A stretch of DNA of 64,000 bases from Oryzomonas sp. (GCA_031292255.1 JARLHN010000042.1:1-64000), one strand, 5' to 3'. Shown: positions 16,118 to 25,625, counted from the first letter of the stretch. Made by a program: numbers and translations. Notes: a model not told the origin generated them from the letters alone.

Positions 16118-17020
16118 ATGACGTTAAAACAACTCGAAGTGTTCGTTGCCGTTGCCGAAACCCACAGCTTTTCACGGGGCGCCGATAAGACCTGCATTAC
16201 CCAATCCACAGCCAGCCAGCATATCCAGGGCCTTGAAGAGGAACTGGGCATCAGGCTCTTTGACCGGGGAAGGGGGGGCGCCCTTCTGACCGAGGTCGGC
16301 AAGCTGCTCTTGGGCCGCGCCAGGAAAATTCTGGCCGAATGCAACGAGTCCCGCTCGGCTGTGCGCCGTTTCGTCGGCATGGAGGATGTGGTGCTGCGCG
16401 TCGGTGCGAGCAATACGCCCGGAACCTGCCTGATCCCCGCGATGCTCGATCAATTCCTCAAACAATGTCCCAATGTGCGGCTGGAGGTGCTGCAGGGGGA
16501 TAGTACGTCGGTCATTCGGCAACTGGTTGACGAGGAGGTGGAACTGGGGTTCATCGGCGGACGTTTCAACGATGAACGGATTCATTTTGAGGCCCTGGGC
16601 AAGGACACCATCGTGTGCGCCGTATCGTCCGATATCGCCGCAAAAAGCAAACAGAGTCTCAGTCAGGCCGAACTGTGCAAGGTGCCGATGATTGTGCGCG
16701 AGCAGGGCTCGGGAACCCAGAAGGCGGTCTACGAAGCCTTTACCGGCACATGGATCAATAAGGATGCGCTACGTATCGTTGCCGTGCTCGGCAGCAGCGA
16801 AGCGATCAAGCGCGCTCTTCTGAACGGCACCGGTTACGCCTTTATTTCAAGCATGGTAATCGCGGAAGAGCTGAGCCACGGACAACTGACAACGGTCAGA
16901 ATACCCGGGTTGAACATCTCCCGAAAATTCTATGCAGCCTGCCGGGACGGCAGGGAACTCTCTCCGGCTGCCGCGGCCTTCTGGGATCTTATGCTCTCCC
17001 GCTGGAAGACCATTCATTGA
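16118..17020 (+). CDS. LysR family transcriptional regulator
   Basis: 300 residues. The N-terminal winged helix-turn-helix is clear (LKQLEVFVAVAETHSFSRGA followed by ITQSTASQHIQGLEEELGIRLF), and the rest is the periplasmic-binding-like effector domain, with VRLEVLQGDSTSVIRQLVDEEVELGF near residues 125-150. LysR proteins bind a small ligand and regulate nearby genes. The ligand cannot be read from sequence; the general type resembles CysB/CysL-like and selenium-associated regulators of related bacteria. An inverted repeat lies just upstream. No divergent target gene is adjacent, so its regulon is unknown. Confidence 0.88.
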   Translation: MTLKQLEVFVAVAETHSFSRGADKTCITQSTASQHIQGLEEELGIRLFDRGRGGALLTEVGKLLLGRARKILAECNESRSAVRRFVGMEDVVLRVGASNTPGTCLIPAMLDQFLKQCPNVRLEVLQGDSTSVIRQLVDEEVELGFIGGRFNDERIHFEALGKDTIVCAVSSDIAAKSKQSLSQAELCKVPMIVREQGSGTQKAVYEAFTGTWINKDALRIVAVLGSSEAIKRALLNGTGYAFISSMVIAEELSHGQLTTVRIPGLNISRKFYAACRDGRELSPAAAAFWDLMLSRWKTIH

Positions 17021-17086
17021 TATAACAGATAAAACCGGAGCCGGGGGCGACCCGAGCAATTGGTGACGCCCTCGGCGATGTCCCGG

Positions 17087-17191
17087 CTACTCAGCCTTGA
17101 CGAACTGCCCTTTTTCTCCGCACTTTTCACATTTTTGAGGCTTGCATCGTCCTTCCTTGGTAAATCCGCATGTACATTTCCAGGTTGCCAT
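17087..17191 (-). CDS. RCKP-type rubredoxin-like protein (34 aa)
   Basis: A 34-residue frame with a strong AGGAGGTGA site before its ATG. It begins MATWKCTCGFTKEGRCKPQK and ends with KCEKCGEKGQFVKAE. Two cysteine pairs (CxC and CxxC) plus RCKP correspond to the small rubredoxin-like or zinc-ribbon domain found at the end of rubrerythrin-like proteins and as free mini-proteins in Geobacterales. It could bind one iron or zinc atom and act in electron transfer or peroxide defence. It lies on the opposite strand between the LysR gene and the small membrane protein gene. Confidence 0.8.
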   Translation of the reverse strand: MATWKCTCGFTKEGRCKPQKCEKCGEKGQFVKAE

Positions 17192-17299
17192 CGTGATTTC
17201 ACCTCCTGATTCGTTGTGGTATGATTATAACCCGCTTGGATTGAATGGCACGGGACACTATCATTTGTAAAATAATTACCCGCTATTTGCGAGGAAAAA

Positions 17300-17485
17300 A
17301 TGAGCGAGCTGGCTTTCCTGTTGTTACTGTTCTGCCTGCCTGCCGCCATTGGTTTTCATATGGCAAAAAGACGCGGCAAAAACCCGTTCCTGTGGGGATT
17401 GTTATCCGGAATAATACCCTTTTTCCTGGTTGTTCTCAGGATGCGGCACAAGCCGTTGGACCGGAAGAACGCGCCCTCCCGGTAA
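17300..17485 (+). CDS. Small membrane protein (61 aa)
   Basis: Starts MSELAFLLLLFCLPAAIGFH, followed by a short basic loop (AKRRGKNP) and a second hydrophobic segment (LWGLLSGIIPFFLVVL), ending in a basic tail. This is a two-helix hairpin with both ends likely cytoplasmic. GAGGAAAAA precedes the ATG. The loop and second helix (KGRSPWLWGLLSLI-like) resemble small conserved membrane proteins annotated only as hypothetical. It stands 179 nt before the fbp start and may be separately transcribed. Confidence 0.65.
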   Translation: MSELAFLLLLFCLPAAIGFHMAKRRGKNPFLWGLLSGIIPFFLVVLRMRHKPLDRKNAPSR

Positions 17486-17663
17486 TCACCGTGCGTCATA
17501 CGGCCACCGTGAGAAAATGCACTGTTTCGCAATTGTCGTTTTTACATTTTTTGCTGTCCCAGCCCGTCCCGAGAGGGTTTTAGTATTGCTAAAAAGGGCT
17601 ATTTACAGTATTGTTTCACGATTGTATTACTCAAATAATTTTGACTCAACGTGGAGGGCGGCA

Positions 17664-18605
17664 ATGTATAGCGAACCAGGTAAAACAAAATTCCAGATCG
17701 ATCTGCGCGCGCATTTGCGTGAACAGAACATCAGCGGCAATCTGGTTCATCTTCTCTGTGAGATCGCCGAAGCGAGCAAATACGTCATCAATGCGGTGCG
17801 CACCGGTGATCTGGGTGTCGCTGGGACCTCGAACCTCTATGGCGAAGAGCAATTGGCCCTGGATGTGCTCTCCGATCGCATCATGCGCAAGCGCCTGGTC
17901 CATTCCGGCGTGGTGTGCAATATCGCTTCCGAGGAGATGGAAGAGATCTATCAGGTCACCAGCAATCCCCTGGGTATGTTTTCGGTGGCGTATGATCCCC
18001 TGGATGGTTCGTCCCTTGTGGACGTGAACCTGGCGGTGGGAACCATTGTCGGCATCTACCAGGGATGCGAGTTGCTCCAGCCGGGTCGCAAAATGGTAGG
18101 GGCCATGTATATCCTCTACGGACCGCGGGTTTCACTGGTGTACTCAATAGGCAAGGGGGTCTACGAATTCACCATGAACCAGTTGATGGAATTCACCTTG
18201 ACCAGGGATAATATCCAGATGAAACCGAGCGGGGATATCTATGCTCCGGGCGGCCTGCGCAATAAATACACGGCAGAAAACGAGCGTTTTGTCCGCTATC
18301 TGGAGGACAAGGGGTTAAAACTGCGCTATTCAGGCGGCTTTGTGCCGGATATCAATCAGGTGTTGATGAAGGGGAAAGGGATATTCATTTACCCGGCCCT
18401 CACGGATACCCCCAACGGCAAACTGCGACTGCTGTTCGAACTCAATCCCATGGCGTTTCTCATGGAACAGGCTGGAGGAGCTGCCACAAACGGGAGGATT
18501 CCCATACTGGATATCGTGCCGGAGAGCCTGGACCAGCGTGCTCCGATCTACATCGGTTGCCGCGAGGATGTGGAAAAGGCCGGCGAATTTTTGAACGGGG
18601 GGTAG
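17664..18605 (+). CDS. fbp: Class 1 fructose-1,6-bisphosphatase
   Basis: The ATG at 17664 follows GTGGAGGG and gives 313 residues, close to the family norm; the frame is open farther upstream but has no similarity there. It hydrolyses fructose 1,6-bisphosphate to fructose 6-phosphate for gluconeogenesis. The metal-binding core DPLDGSSLVDVNLAVGTI lies near residues 112-129, with EE of ASEEME before it. GGFVPDINQVLMKGKG and LLFELNPMAFLMEQAGG are the substrate-site segments. Gluconeogenesis from acetate is needed in Geobacterales. It is followed after 3 nt by a small acidic protein gene. Confidence 0.95.
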   Translation: MYSEPGKTKFQIDLRAHLREQNISGNLVHLLCEIAEASKYVINAVRTGDLGVAGTSNLYGEEQLALDVLSDRIMRKRLVHSGVVCNIASEEMEEIYQVTSNPLGMFSVAYDPLDGSSLVDVNLAVGTIVGIYQGCELLQPGRKMVGAMYILYGPRVSLVYSIGKGVYEFTMNQLMEFTLTRDNIQMKPSGDIYAPGGLRNKYTAENERFVRYLEDKGLKLRYSGGFVPDINQVLMKGKGIFIYPALTDTPNGKLRLLFELNPMAFLMEQAGGAATNGRIPILDIVPESLDQRAPIYIGCREDVEKAGEFLNGG

Positions 18606-18608
18606 GTC

Positions 18609-18914
18609 GTGCCGGACAAAGACGACATTGAAGAACAGGAAACGGATAAGCCGGTACAACGGCTTTGCAGCGAAATTCAGTTATTCGACCTGTGCGACCT
18701 GGAACGGTGCAGCCTCAAGGAAGGCCGTTACTGCACCAACGGGGAATTGCTGACCCGCTTTGAGCGTATCTCCGAGAAAGACGATACACGCCCCGTGTCG
18801 GATCCTTACCTGTCCGAAGGACCACAGGACGAGGAGGAGGCGGATGACGACGTCTACGGGGATGGATTGAGCGACCGGGATGACGACGACCGGGACGACT
18901 GGGAAGATGAGTGA
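18609..18914 (+). CDS. Acidic hypothetical protein downstream of fbp
   Basis: 101 residues from a GTG start 3 nt after the fbp stop, so it is almost certainly co-translated. The N-terminal part has four cysteines in QRLCSEIQLFDLCDLERCSL and RYCTNGELL, perhaps a metal site; the C-terminal third is almost all aspartate and glutamate (DDDDRDDWEDE at the end) and should be disordered. No known family was recognised. The pairing with fbp suggests a role linked to that enzyme or simple co-regulation. Confidence 0.7.
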   Translation: MPDKDDIEEQETDKPVQRLCSEIQLFDLCDLERCSLKEGRYCTNGELLTRFERISEKDDTRPVSDPYLSEGPQDEEEADDDVYGDGLSDRDDDDRDDWEDE

Positions 18915-18935
18915 CCTGCGGCACGTTGCACTATG

Positions 18936-18980
18936 CAAAAAAGAGGGGGAAACGGGTCATGCCGTTCCTCCTTTTTTTTG
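18936..18980. terminator. Bidirectional terminator between fbp unit and HD-GYP gene
   Basis: A left arm with an A-run and GAGG...AACGG pairs with CCGTT...CCTC and a T-run around the loop GTCATG. The two genes converge here, and the A/T runs on both sides allow use in both directions. Confidence 0.75.
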
Positions 18981-18995
18981 TTTAACGGCTGAGGA

Positions 18996-20042
18996 TCATA
19001 TGAATTTCTTGCCGGCACACTCCTCCCATTGGGTGCGGGAGATGGAGAGGAAGAGGTCGGCGATGTCGGGATCGAACTGGCTGCCGCGGAAGGTATTCAC
19101 CTCGCTGATGACGGCATCGAATGGAAGCGCCCTGCGGTAGGGGCGGTGCGAAGTCATGGCGTCCAGGGTATCCACCAGGGCGAATATCCGTGAACCGATG
19201 GGGATCTGTTCGCCTTTCAACCCTTTTGGATATCCGATGCCGTCAAAGCGCTCGTGATGGGTTAGAATGATCTCGGCAGGCCCTTTCAGAAATTCAATCT
19301 CTGACAGGATGGCGTATCCCACTTGGGGATGGCGACGCATATCGATCCATTCGTCGTCATTCAGGGCACCCGGCTTGAGCAGGATATTGTCCGATATGCC
19401 GATCTTGCCGATGTCGTGCAGAAGAGCCCCCTTGGCCAGCTGTTCCAGGTCGTTGCCATAGATACCCAGTTTGGCGGCCATCAGCAAGGTATAGTTCATC
19501 ACGCGTTCCGAATGGGAGCCAACCTCTTTTTCGCGGGCATCCAGGGCTCTGACCAGGGCTGTCAGGGTGTGGTCGTAAGCCTTGTGCAAATCGTTCATGG
19601 TGCGGCGGATCTGTTCGGTCTGTTCCAGGACCTTGAATTCAAGACTGATCTGGTAGTTTTTCTTGTCGATTGCCAACATCCGTCTTTCGATGAGGTTTTT
19701 GACTGTCAGAAAAACACGGTTGATACTGAATGGCTTGGATATGTAATCGTCCGCGCCGAGGCGGATGCATTCCAGGGCAGTATTCATATCGGAGAGTCCG
19801 GTGACCATAAGGACCGCGATATCGGCATCGACCTTTTTAATGTCCCTGAGCAGTTCTACGCCGCTTTTGCCGGGCATCATGATGTCTGAAATGACCATAT
19901 CGACGGGATGTTCGCTCAAGACATTCAACGCCTCATCCACATTGGATGCCAGATGGCAGACATACCCTTCCTGGATGAGCGCCGAGACGAGCAGTTCTCT
20001 GATCATTTCCTCGTCATCTACGATCAGGATGTGTTCATTCAT
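18996..20042 (-). CDS. Response regulator with HD-GYP cyclic-di-GMP phosphodiesterase domain
   Basis: 348 residues. A receiver domain fills residues 1-120, with the acidic pocket DDEE, the phospho-acceptor aspartate in MVISDIMMPG and the lysine in YISKPF. A coiled linker (about 125-170) leads to an HD-GYP domain with HSERV, LLHDIGKIGI and HHERFDGIGYPKGL. The GYP signature is intact, so breakdown of cyclic-di-GMP is expected. A partner kinase is not adjacent. It is divergent from comEC, with 246 nt between. Confidence 0.92.
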   Translation of the reverse strand: MNEHILIVDDEEMIRELLVSALIQEGYVCHLASNVDEALNVLSEHPVDMVISDIMMPGKSGVELLRDIKKVDADIAVLMVTGLSDMNTALECIRLGADDYISKPFSINRVFLTVKNLIERRMLAIDKKNYQISLEFKVLEQTEQIRRTMNDLHKAYDHTLTALVRALDAREKEVGSHSERVMNYTLLMAAKLGIYGNDLEQLAKGALLHDIGKIGISDNILLKPGALNDDEWIDMRRHPQVGYAILSEIEFLKGPAEIILTHHERFDGIGYPKGLKGEQIPIGSRIFALVDTLDAMTSHRPYRRALPFDAVISEVNTFRGSQFDPDIADLFLSISRTQWEECAGKKFI

Positions 20043-20061
20043 GAAAGTTCTCCGTTAGTTT

Positions 20062-20088
20062 GCTTCCATTCGGAAACCCCGGATGATA
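20062..20088. repeat. GTTTCC-type repeat, degenerate copy B
   Basis: GCTTCCATTCGGAAACCCCGGATGAT resembles copy A (GTTTCCATCCGGAAACTCCGGATGAA) with several changes that weaken the stem. It sits just upstream of the HD-GYP regulator start, between divergent genes. Confidence 0.5.
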
Positions 20089-20288
20089 AAGGAGCAGTTT
20101 CTACATATCTATCATTCTATCGGTATGTTTACAAGTATTTGGCGAAAGATTGTATCTCCGGCGCCATTCTGGTATCTTTCGGACAATGTCCTCTTCGGCT
20201 GTTACCGCGAGCGCCGGACCGATCTCCCCTACGGAGAAAAAAGGATGAATGTCCGCCTGCATAACCCCACTCAGTCCATAAGCCCCCC

Positions 20289-22703
20289 ATGTTCCGCCGC
20301 CACCCGCTGCTGATCCCCTTCTGGGCCATGGCCGCAGGGCTCTGTCTGGCGGACAGCAGTGCCGTTACGGTGCCGGTCAGTGTGCTTGCCGCTGTTTTTT
20401 GCTGTCTGCTGCTCAGTTGTCTGATCAAAAACAGCGCTCCTTTTCTTCTCTGTTCAGCAGTCTTTTTTTTCGTCCTGGGTCTGCATGCCCTGGGGCCGTA
20501 CCTGAATCCGGCTTTACCGGCATGCGACATACGGAATTTTGCCGCACGCACACCGGTCATAATCGAAGGGATCGTGAAGTCACGACCGGTGACCACCATC
20601 CAGGGCAGCAGTTTTGCGTTGCAGGTGGAGGGGCTTGCCAGAGAAGGGCGTCCTGTTCCCGCGTGCGGCAGACTGATGGTCGATGTGGCCAAAACCGACG
20701 TCGTCCTGGCGCGCGGCGACCGGATACGGTGCGCGGCACGAATATCAGTGCCCCATCGGCTCGGCCTTCCGGGCGAATTCGATTACGGACGCTACCTGGC
20801 CTATCAAGGGATAACGGCCACGGGCATGGTGTCCACATTGGACCGGGTCGTTCTGGTTCGCGGCGCGGCCGAAGATTCGCTCCTGCGGCGTTTTGACCTC
20901 ATTGCCCGACGACTTGGCGATTTCATCCGGGTTGCGGTACCGGACCAGGAACTGTCATCGGTTCTGACTGCCATCCTGGTCGGCGACAAAAGACGTATCC
21001 CCGACAGCCTGAATGATGCCTACACAAATGCCGGAGTAAACCACCTCCTATCCATTAACGGGTTTCATGTGGGCATCATCGCCTGGTTCATCGTCGCGGC
21101 AGCCCTGTTTCTGACGACCCGTTCCGAATTCCTGGCACTCCGTCTCGATTTGCGGCGCACTGCGCTCTTGATCGCCGTACCGGCCATGCTGGCCTATCTC
21201 TTGCTGAGCGGCTCCGCGCCAGCCACCGTTCGTTCGGTCATCATGCTGGCCGTCTTTGTCCTGGCGCTCCATGCCGAACGGGAAACCGATCGGCTTAATG
21301 CACTGCTGCTGACGGCTTTACTGCTGATTGCCCTCCACCCACCCAGCCTGTTCGATCTTGCCTTTCAACTTTCCTTCACGGCCCTGTGGGGCATAGTCAT
21401 CGCCGCACGCCTGGTCCGGGGGATCGGCGAAAAACTGACAAGCTCCTGGCAGCGCCACCTTTTGCAGTTTTTTACCGTATCCTGCGCAACAGCGTGCGCC
21501 ACTATCGTGCCGGTTCTGTTCTATTTCAACCAGACCTCGCTCAACGGCATCATCGCCAACTTTCTCATTGTTCCGATCCTTGGCTTCGGAGCGTTGGTGA
21601 TCGGCTTCTGCGCCCTGCCGTTCGTCTATCTTTTTCCGCCTGCAGCCAAACTGCTGTTGTGGGGCGCCGCGCAACTCACCGCACTCTCCAACTGGCTGGT
21701 AATCGTGTTCGCCCGGCTTCCGCTCATCACCTTTCACGGTATTACCAAGTTGGACATGGCGTGTTATATCTGCTTCATGCTTCTGGTCACCTTTCTGCGC
21801 CGCTCCCGAAGCACAATTGCATTGTGCGCCCTGTTGCCCCTGGCGGCCGTTGTAATCCATGTAAGCAGGCCGGCAACGGTTGACGGGCGCCTGCATGTTG
21901 TCATGCTCAGTGTGGGGCAGGGGGAGTCGCTGCTGGTCCGTTTTCCCAAAGGCGAGACCATGCTGGTGGACTCGGGTGGCTACCTGCTGCACGACAACGG
22001 CCGCGACTTCGGCCGGCTGATCCTGGGACCGGCCCTTGGAAAGCTCGGTGTGCACAGAATCGACCGTTTGGTACTGACCCACAGCCACCCCGACCATATC
22101 GGCGGCATGTCGTTCATTGTCCGCACTATTCCGGTGAATGAATTTTGGGAGACGGTCCAAGGAGGGAGCGGCGAACAGTACCAGCAATTACAGGCGGTTC
22201 TTGCGGAGCGGCACGTCCCGAGACGGTCCCTGGCCGCCGGCGACGAATTCACCTTTGCCGGCGGTGTCAAGCTGACCGTTCTCTCCCCGCCGCGGGATGT
22301 GGTCAGCCTGAGGCCGTCTGCCGATGAGGTGGACGAGAACGAGGAGTCGTTGGTGTTCAGGCTCAGTTTTGGCTCGTTCAGCATGCTTTTCACCGGTGAC
22401 ACCGGATTTCCCACCGAGGAACGAATGGTGGCGGACAAGGCCGATCTGGCATCCACCGTGCTCAAGGCGGGCCATCACGGCAGCCGCTTCTCAACGTCGG
22501 AGTTGTTGCTCGGCAAGGTTTCGCCGTCTGTGGCCCTGATCTCGGCCGGCCGCGGCAACAGCTTTGGGCTTCCGGCCCGTCAGACCATTGAGCACCTGAA
22601 AAAACGCGGAATCAAAACATGGCGCACAGACCTGGACGGCACCGTTGAATTGACCAGCGACGGGGTTTCCTGGAGCGTCGCAACGCCCTATCGTCCGGAT
22701 TGA
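20289..22703 (+). CDS. comEC: DNA internalization protein ComEC/Rec2
   Basis: 804 residues, the typical full length. The order is an N-terminal hydrophobic and DUF4131 part (about 1-180), the polytopic Competence domain (about 200-480, with INGFHVGIIAWF and LLSGSAPATVRSVIM), and a C-terminal metallo-beta-lactamase-like domain with LSVGQGESLLVRFPKGE, THSHPDHIGG near residues 596-605, FTGDTG and KAGHHGSR. ComEC forms the inner-membrane channel for incoming single-stranded DNA. All three domains are intact, so DNA uptake may be functional. No clear ribosome site precedes the ATG. Confidence 0.93.
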   Translation: MFRRHPLLIPFWAMAAGLCLADSSAVTVPVSVLAAVFCCLLLSCLIKNSAPFLLCSAVFFFVLGLHALGPYLNPALPACDIRNFAARTPVIIEGIVKSRPVTTIQGSSFALQVEGLAREGRPVPACGRLMVDVAKTDVVLARGDRIRCAARISVPHRLGLPGEFDYGRYLAYQGITATGMVSTLDRVVLVRGAAEDSLLRRFDLIARRLGDFIRVAVPDQELSSVLTAILVGDKRRIPDSLNDAYTNAGVNHLLSINGFHVGIIAWFIVAAALFLTTRSEFLALRLDLRRTALLIAVPAMLAYLLLSGSAPATVRSVIMLAVFVLALHAERETDRLNALLLTALLLIALHPPSLFDLAFQLSFTALWGIVIAARLVRGIGEKLTSSWQRHLLQFFTVSCATACATIVPVLFYFNQTSLNGIIANFLIVPILGFGALVIGFCALPFVYLFPPAAKLLLWGAAQLTALSNWLVIVFARLPLITFHGITKLDMACYICFMLLVTFLRRSRSTIALCALLPLAAVVIHVSRPATVDGRLHVVMLSVGQGESLLVRFPKGETMLVDSGGYLLHDNGRDFGRLILGPALGKLGVHRIDRLVLTHSHPDHIGGMSFIVRTIPVNEFWETVQGGSGEQYQQLQAVLAERHVPRRSLAAGDEFTFAGGVKLTVLSPPRDVVSLRPSADEVDENEESLVFRLSFGSFSMLFTGDTGFPTEERMVADKADLASTVLKAGHHGSRFSTSELLLGKVSPSVALISAGRGNSFGLPARQTIEHLKKRGIKTWRTDLDGTVELTSDGVSWSVATPYRPD

Positions 22704-22809
22704 TAGCACGGCAACAAGATAAAGCAATTTGACATGCCCTGTTTAAATGCGGTAAAGAGATGCTACAATTATCTCAATGTTCTCAATGCATCCACCACGG
22801 GCCAACCTG

Positions 22810-24171
22810 ATGGAAAGAATTCTCATAATAGAAGATGACCTGTTTTTTCGGGAAACCTTCTCCGACCTGCTAAAGAAGGAGGGGTATGAGGTGGATTGCG
22901 CCCCAGGCGGCGGCGAAGGTCTGGAAATGCTCGCCGAAAGCCACTATGACCTGGTGATTACCGACCTGATAATGCCCGAGATTGACGGCATGGAGGTCCT
23001 GTCCCGCGTCAAGGGTTCCAATCCCGATATCGACGTCATCATGGTGACCGGCAACACTAACCTGGATTCAGCCATTTTTGCCCTCAAACATGGTGCGCGG
23101 GATTATCTGCTCAAACCGGTCAATTTCGATGAATTCCGTCATTCCGTTGCCTTGTGCATACAGCAGCGCCGGCTTTTGAATGAAAATGAAGATCTCAAAA
23201 AGATGGTCAGCCTGTTTCAAGTCAGCCAGACCATTGCCGGCTGCCTGGAACTGGAGCGGATTTACCATCTCATGGTCGAAGCGGTGGCTCGCGAGGTAGG
23301 TGTCGGGCGCTATCTCGGCTTTTTCCTGGCCGACGACGAACTTGAGCTGAAAGAGGTGCGCGGTCTTTCGTCCAATAACGCCGAGCATTACCGCAGGATT
23401 GTCCTGGAGATGCTCCCCGGGAAACCGCCTGCAAACCACCGCATTGACACGATCATGCTTCCTGTCGAGGCCGGGGACGCTCACGAAGAGGCCTGCCTGA
23501 TATACGTCTGCAGCAGGGGGATGTTTCAGGGAGTGATTGTGCTGTTCGACGAACCGGAGCACCGTTTGCCCGATATCCAGCTTAAACGGAAAAACATCCT
23601 CTTCCTGCTGGAGCAGTCATCACAGGCCTTAGAGAATGCGGAAACCTATTCCCGCGCCAAGGACATGCTCTTTATCGACGATCTGAGCGGCCTGTTCAAC
23701 CACCGGTATCTGGAGATCGCACTCAATCAAGAATTGAAACGGGCCGAACGCTACTCGTCGCATCTTGCCGTTTTATTTCTTGATATCGACTCCTTCAAGA
23801 CGGTCAACGACGCTTATGGCCATTTGGTGGGAAGCCAGGTGCTGCGGGAAATGGGCCTCCTGGTGCGAAAATCGGTGCGCGAGATCGATGTGGTGATCCG
23901 TTATGGCGGTGACGAGTTCACCATCATCCTGGTGGAGACCGAATGTAACATTGCCCGCATGGTCGCCGAACGTATCCGGCAGCAGATCGAATCCCATGTT
24001 TTCCAGGCGTCGGAAGGCTACAACATCCGCCTGACCTGCAGCATAGGTTTTGCCTGTTGTCCCGATGACTCACTGTCCAAGTATGAGCTCCTGGAGATGG
24101 CCGACAAAGCCATGTACACCGGCAAATCCAACGGGAAAAACTGCGTTAGTCATTATACTCTTGTTCCCTGA
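22810..24171 (+). CDS. REC-GAF-GGDEF diguanylate cyclase response regulator
   Basis: The start at 22810 (MERILIIEDD) gives 453 residues aligned with receiver domains; ATGs at 22777 and 22789 extend it without added similarity, and none has a strong ribosome site. Receiver (1-120: IEDD, VITDLIMPE, LLKPVN), a GAF-like sensory region (about 135-275), then a GGDEF domain (about 295-450) with RYGGDEF near residue 363 and the substrate-site LFLDIDSFKTVND. It should make cyclic-di-GMP when phosphorylated. No RxxD inhibitory site was evident. hisS follows after 44 nt. Confidence 0.9.
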   Translation: MERILIIEDDLFFRETFSDLLKKEGYEVDCAPGGGEGLEMLAESHYDLVITDLIMPEIDGMEVLSRVKGSNPDIDVIMVTGNTNLDSAIFALKHGARDYLLKPVNFDEFRHSVALCIQQRRLLNENEDLKKMVSLFQVSQTIAGCLELERIYHLMVEAVAREVGVGRYLGFFLADDELELKEVRGLSSNNAEHYRRIVLEMLPGKPPANHRIDTIMLPVEAGDAHEEACLIYVCSRGMFQGVIVLFDEPEHRLPDIQLKRKNILFLLEQSSQALENAETYSRAKDMLFIDDLSGLFNHRYLEIALNQELKRAERYSSHLAVLFLDIDSFKTVNDAYGHLVGSQVLREMGLLVRKSVREIDVVIRYGGDEFTIILVETECNIARMVAERIRQQIESHVFQASEGYNIRLTCSIGFACCPDDSLSKYELLEMADKAMYTGKSNGKNCVSHYTLVP

Positions 24172-24215
24172 CCCAAACTGATTATCTTTTTATCTCACAA
24201 ACCCGAGGAACACAC

Positions 24216-25460
24216 ATGTCCATTACGGCAATCAAAGGATTCAACGACATCCTTCCGGCAGAATCGGATCGGTGGCAGTATATAGAACAGACCGCCCGCC
24301 GCGTCTTCGAGTTGAACGGTTTTTCCGAAATCCGGGTTCCGATCATGGAAAAGACCGAACTGTTTCGCCGCTCAATCGGCGACGCCACGGACATCGTCGA
24401 GAAGGAGATGTACACCTTTACCGACAAGGGAGAAAACAGCGTCACCTTGCGTCCCGAGGGAACGGCCAGTGTCATGCGGGCTTTTATCGAGCATAAGCTC
24501 TACGCCCAGGACCCCGTGGCCAAGCTGTACTATCTGGGTCCCATGTTCCGCTACGAACGTCCACAAAAGGGGCGCTACCGCCAGTTTCACCAGATCGGCG
24601 CTGAGATCACCGGCGTCAACGCCCCCCTGGCCGATGCCCAGGTGCTGAACATGCTGGTTCAATTGTTCCGGGAGATCGGCCTGGACGAACCCTCCCTGCA
24701 GATAAATTCCCTGGGGTGCCCCGACTGCCGGCCCGCCTACCGTGCATCATTGGTGGCATTCATGGAGGAACGTCTGGACCGTCTCTGCGAAGACTGCCGG
24801 CGCCGTTTCACAACCAACCCGCTGCGCATCCTGGATTGCAAGGTGCCGGGGTGCATCGAGGCCACCGTCGGCGCGCCTTCAGTGCTGGATCATCTCTGCG
24901 GGGATTGCGACGACCACTTCGCCGGCGTCAAGGGCTACCTGGATTCGACCGCCACCCCGTACAGCATCAACCACCGCATGGTACGCGGCCTGGATTACTA
25001 CACCCGCACCACCTTCGAGCTGGTAACCGGCCTGTTGGGCTCGCAATCGGCCGTGGCGGCCGGTGGGCGCTACGATGGCCTGATATCCCAACTGGGTGGC
25101 CCGGCCATCCCCGGTATCGGCTTTGCCATCGGATTCGAACGCGTGGCGCTGCTCCTGGGCGATAAGGATTTCTCCCGCCAACCGGACCTGTTCATCGCCA
25201 CCATGGGGGTAGGGGAGCGAGATTTTGCCTTCCGGCTGATGCATGATCTGCTGAGGTCCGGTGTGAGGGTCGAGATGGAGTACGAAGGTAAAAGCCTGAA
25301 GAGCCAGATGCGCCGCGCCGACAAACTGGGCGCGCGTTACAGCGTCGTCATCGGAGAGAATGAGGTGGCCTCGGGCAAGGCGGCCTTCAAGCGGATGAAG
25401 GACGGGGAACAGATCGAGGTTCCCCTGAAATGCGAAGACATCAAGAAGATGATGGAATGA
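24216..25460 (+). CDS. hisS: Histidyl-tRNA synthetase
   Basis: 414 residues, normal for bacterial HisRS. Class II motif 1 and motif 2 are seen (GPMFRYERPQKGRYRQFHQ near residue 110), the histidine-specific loops LVRGLDYYTRTTFEL-like (MVRGLDYYTR near 255) and motif 3 (GIGFAIGFERVALLL near 305), and the C-terminal anticodon-binding domain. It charges tRNA-His in the cytoplasm. An insertion near residues 170-235 carries CPDC, CEDC, CKVPGC and CGDC, a pattern seen in this clade that may bind zinc. GAGGA precedes the ATG. Confidence 0.96.
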   Translation: MSITAIKGFNDILPAESDRWQYIEQTARRVFELNGFSEIRVPIMEKTELFRRSIGDATDIVEKEMYTFTDKGENSVTLRPEGTASVMRAFIEHKLYAQDPVAKLYYLGPMFRYERPQKGRYRQFHQIGAEITGVNAPLADAQVLNMLVQLFREIGLDEPSLQINSLGCPDCRPAYRASLVAFMEERLDRLCEDCRRRFTTNPLRILDCKVPGCIEATVGAPSVLDHLCGDCDDHFAGVKGYLDSTATPYSINHRMVRGLDYYTRTTFELVTGLLGSQSAVAAGGRYDGLISQLGGPAIPGIGFAIGFERVALLLGDKDFSRQPDLFIATMGVGERDFAFRLMHDLLRSGVRVEMEYEGKSLKSQMRRADKLGARYSVVIGENEVASGKAAFKRMKDGEQIEVPLKCEDIKKMME

Positions 25461-25507
25461 CGAAACGGCGGGGCGACCCGCCGTCAGTTTAGTCTTTAAA
25501 ACCCTGC

Positions 25508-25625
25508 ATTACTCCCTCACCCGGCCTTCGGCCCCCCTCTCCCGGGCGGAGAGGGGATGAATTTTGTTCCTTCTCCCTTGGGCAGAAGGTGCCCCGGAGG
25601 GGCGAATGAGGGGAATTTTGACGTA
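25508..25625. repeat. GC-rich intergenic repeat with CCCCTCTCC/GGAGAGGGG hairpin
   Basis: A 118-nt non-coding stretch contains a perfect 9-bp stem (25534-25542 with 25548-25556) around CGGGC, followed by related purine/pyrimidine blocks. Sequences of this CCCTCACCC...CTCTCCCGGG...GAGGGG style are dispersed in many proteobacterial genomes. It separates hisS from the orphan DAHP-synthase domain gene and may serve as terminator for both. Confidence 0.6.

Noticed and set aside
22729-22769. TTGACA and TACAAT as a sigma-70 promoter before the REC-GAF-GGDEF gene
   Set aside because: The hexamers are 29 bases apart, far more than the 16-18 required, so they cannot form one promoter.
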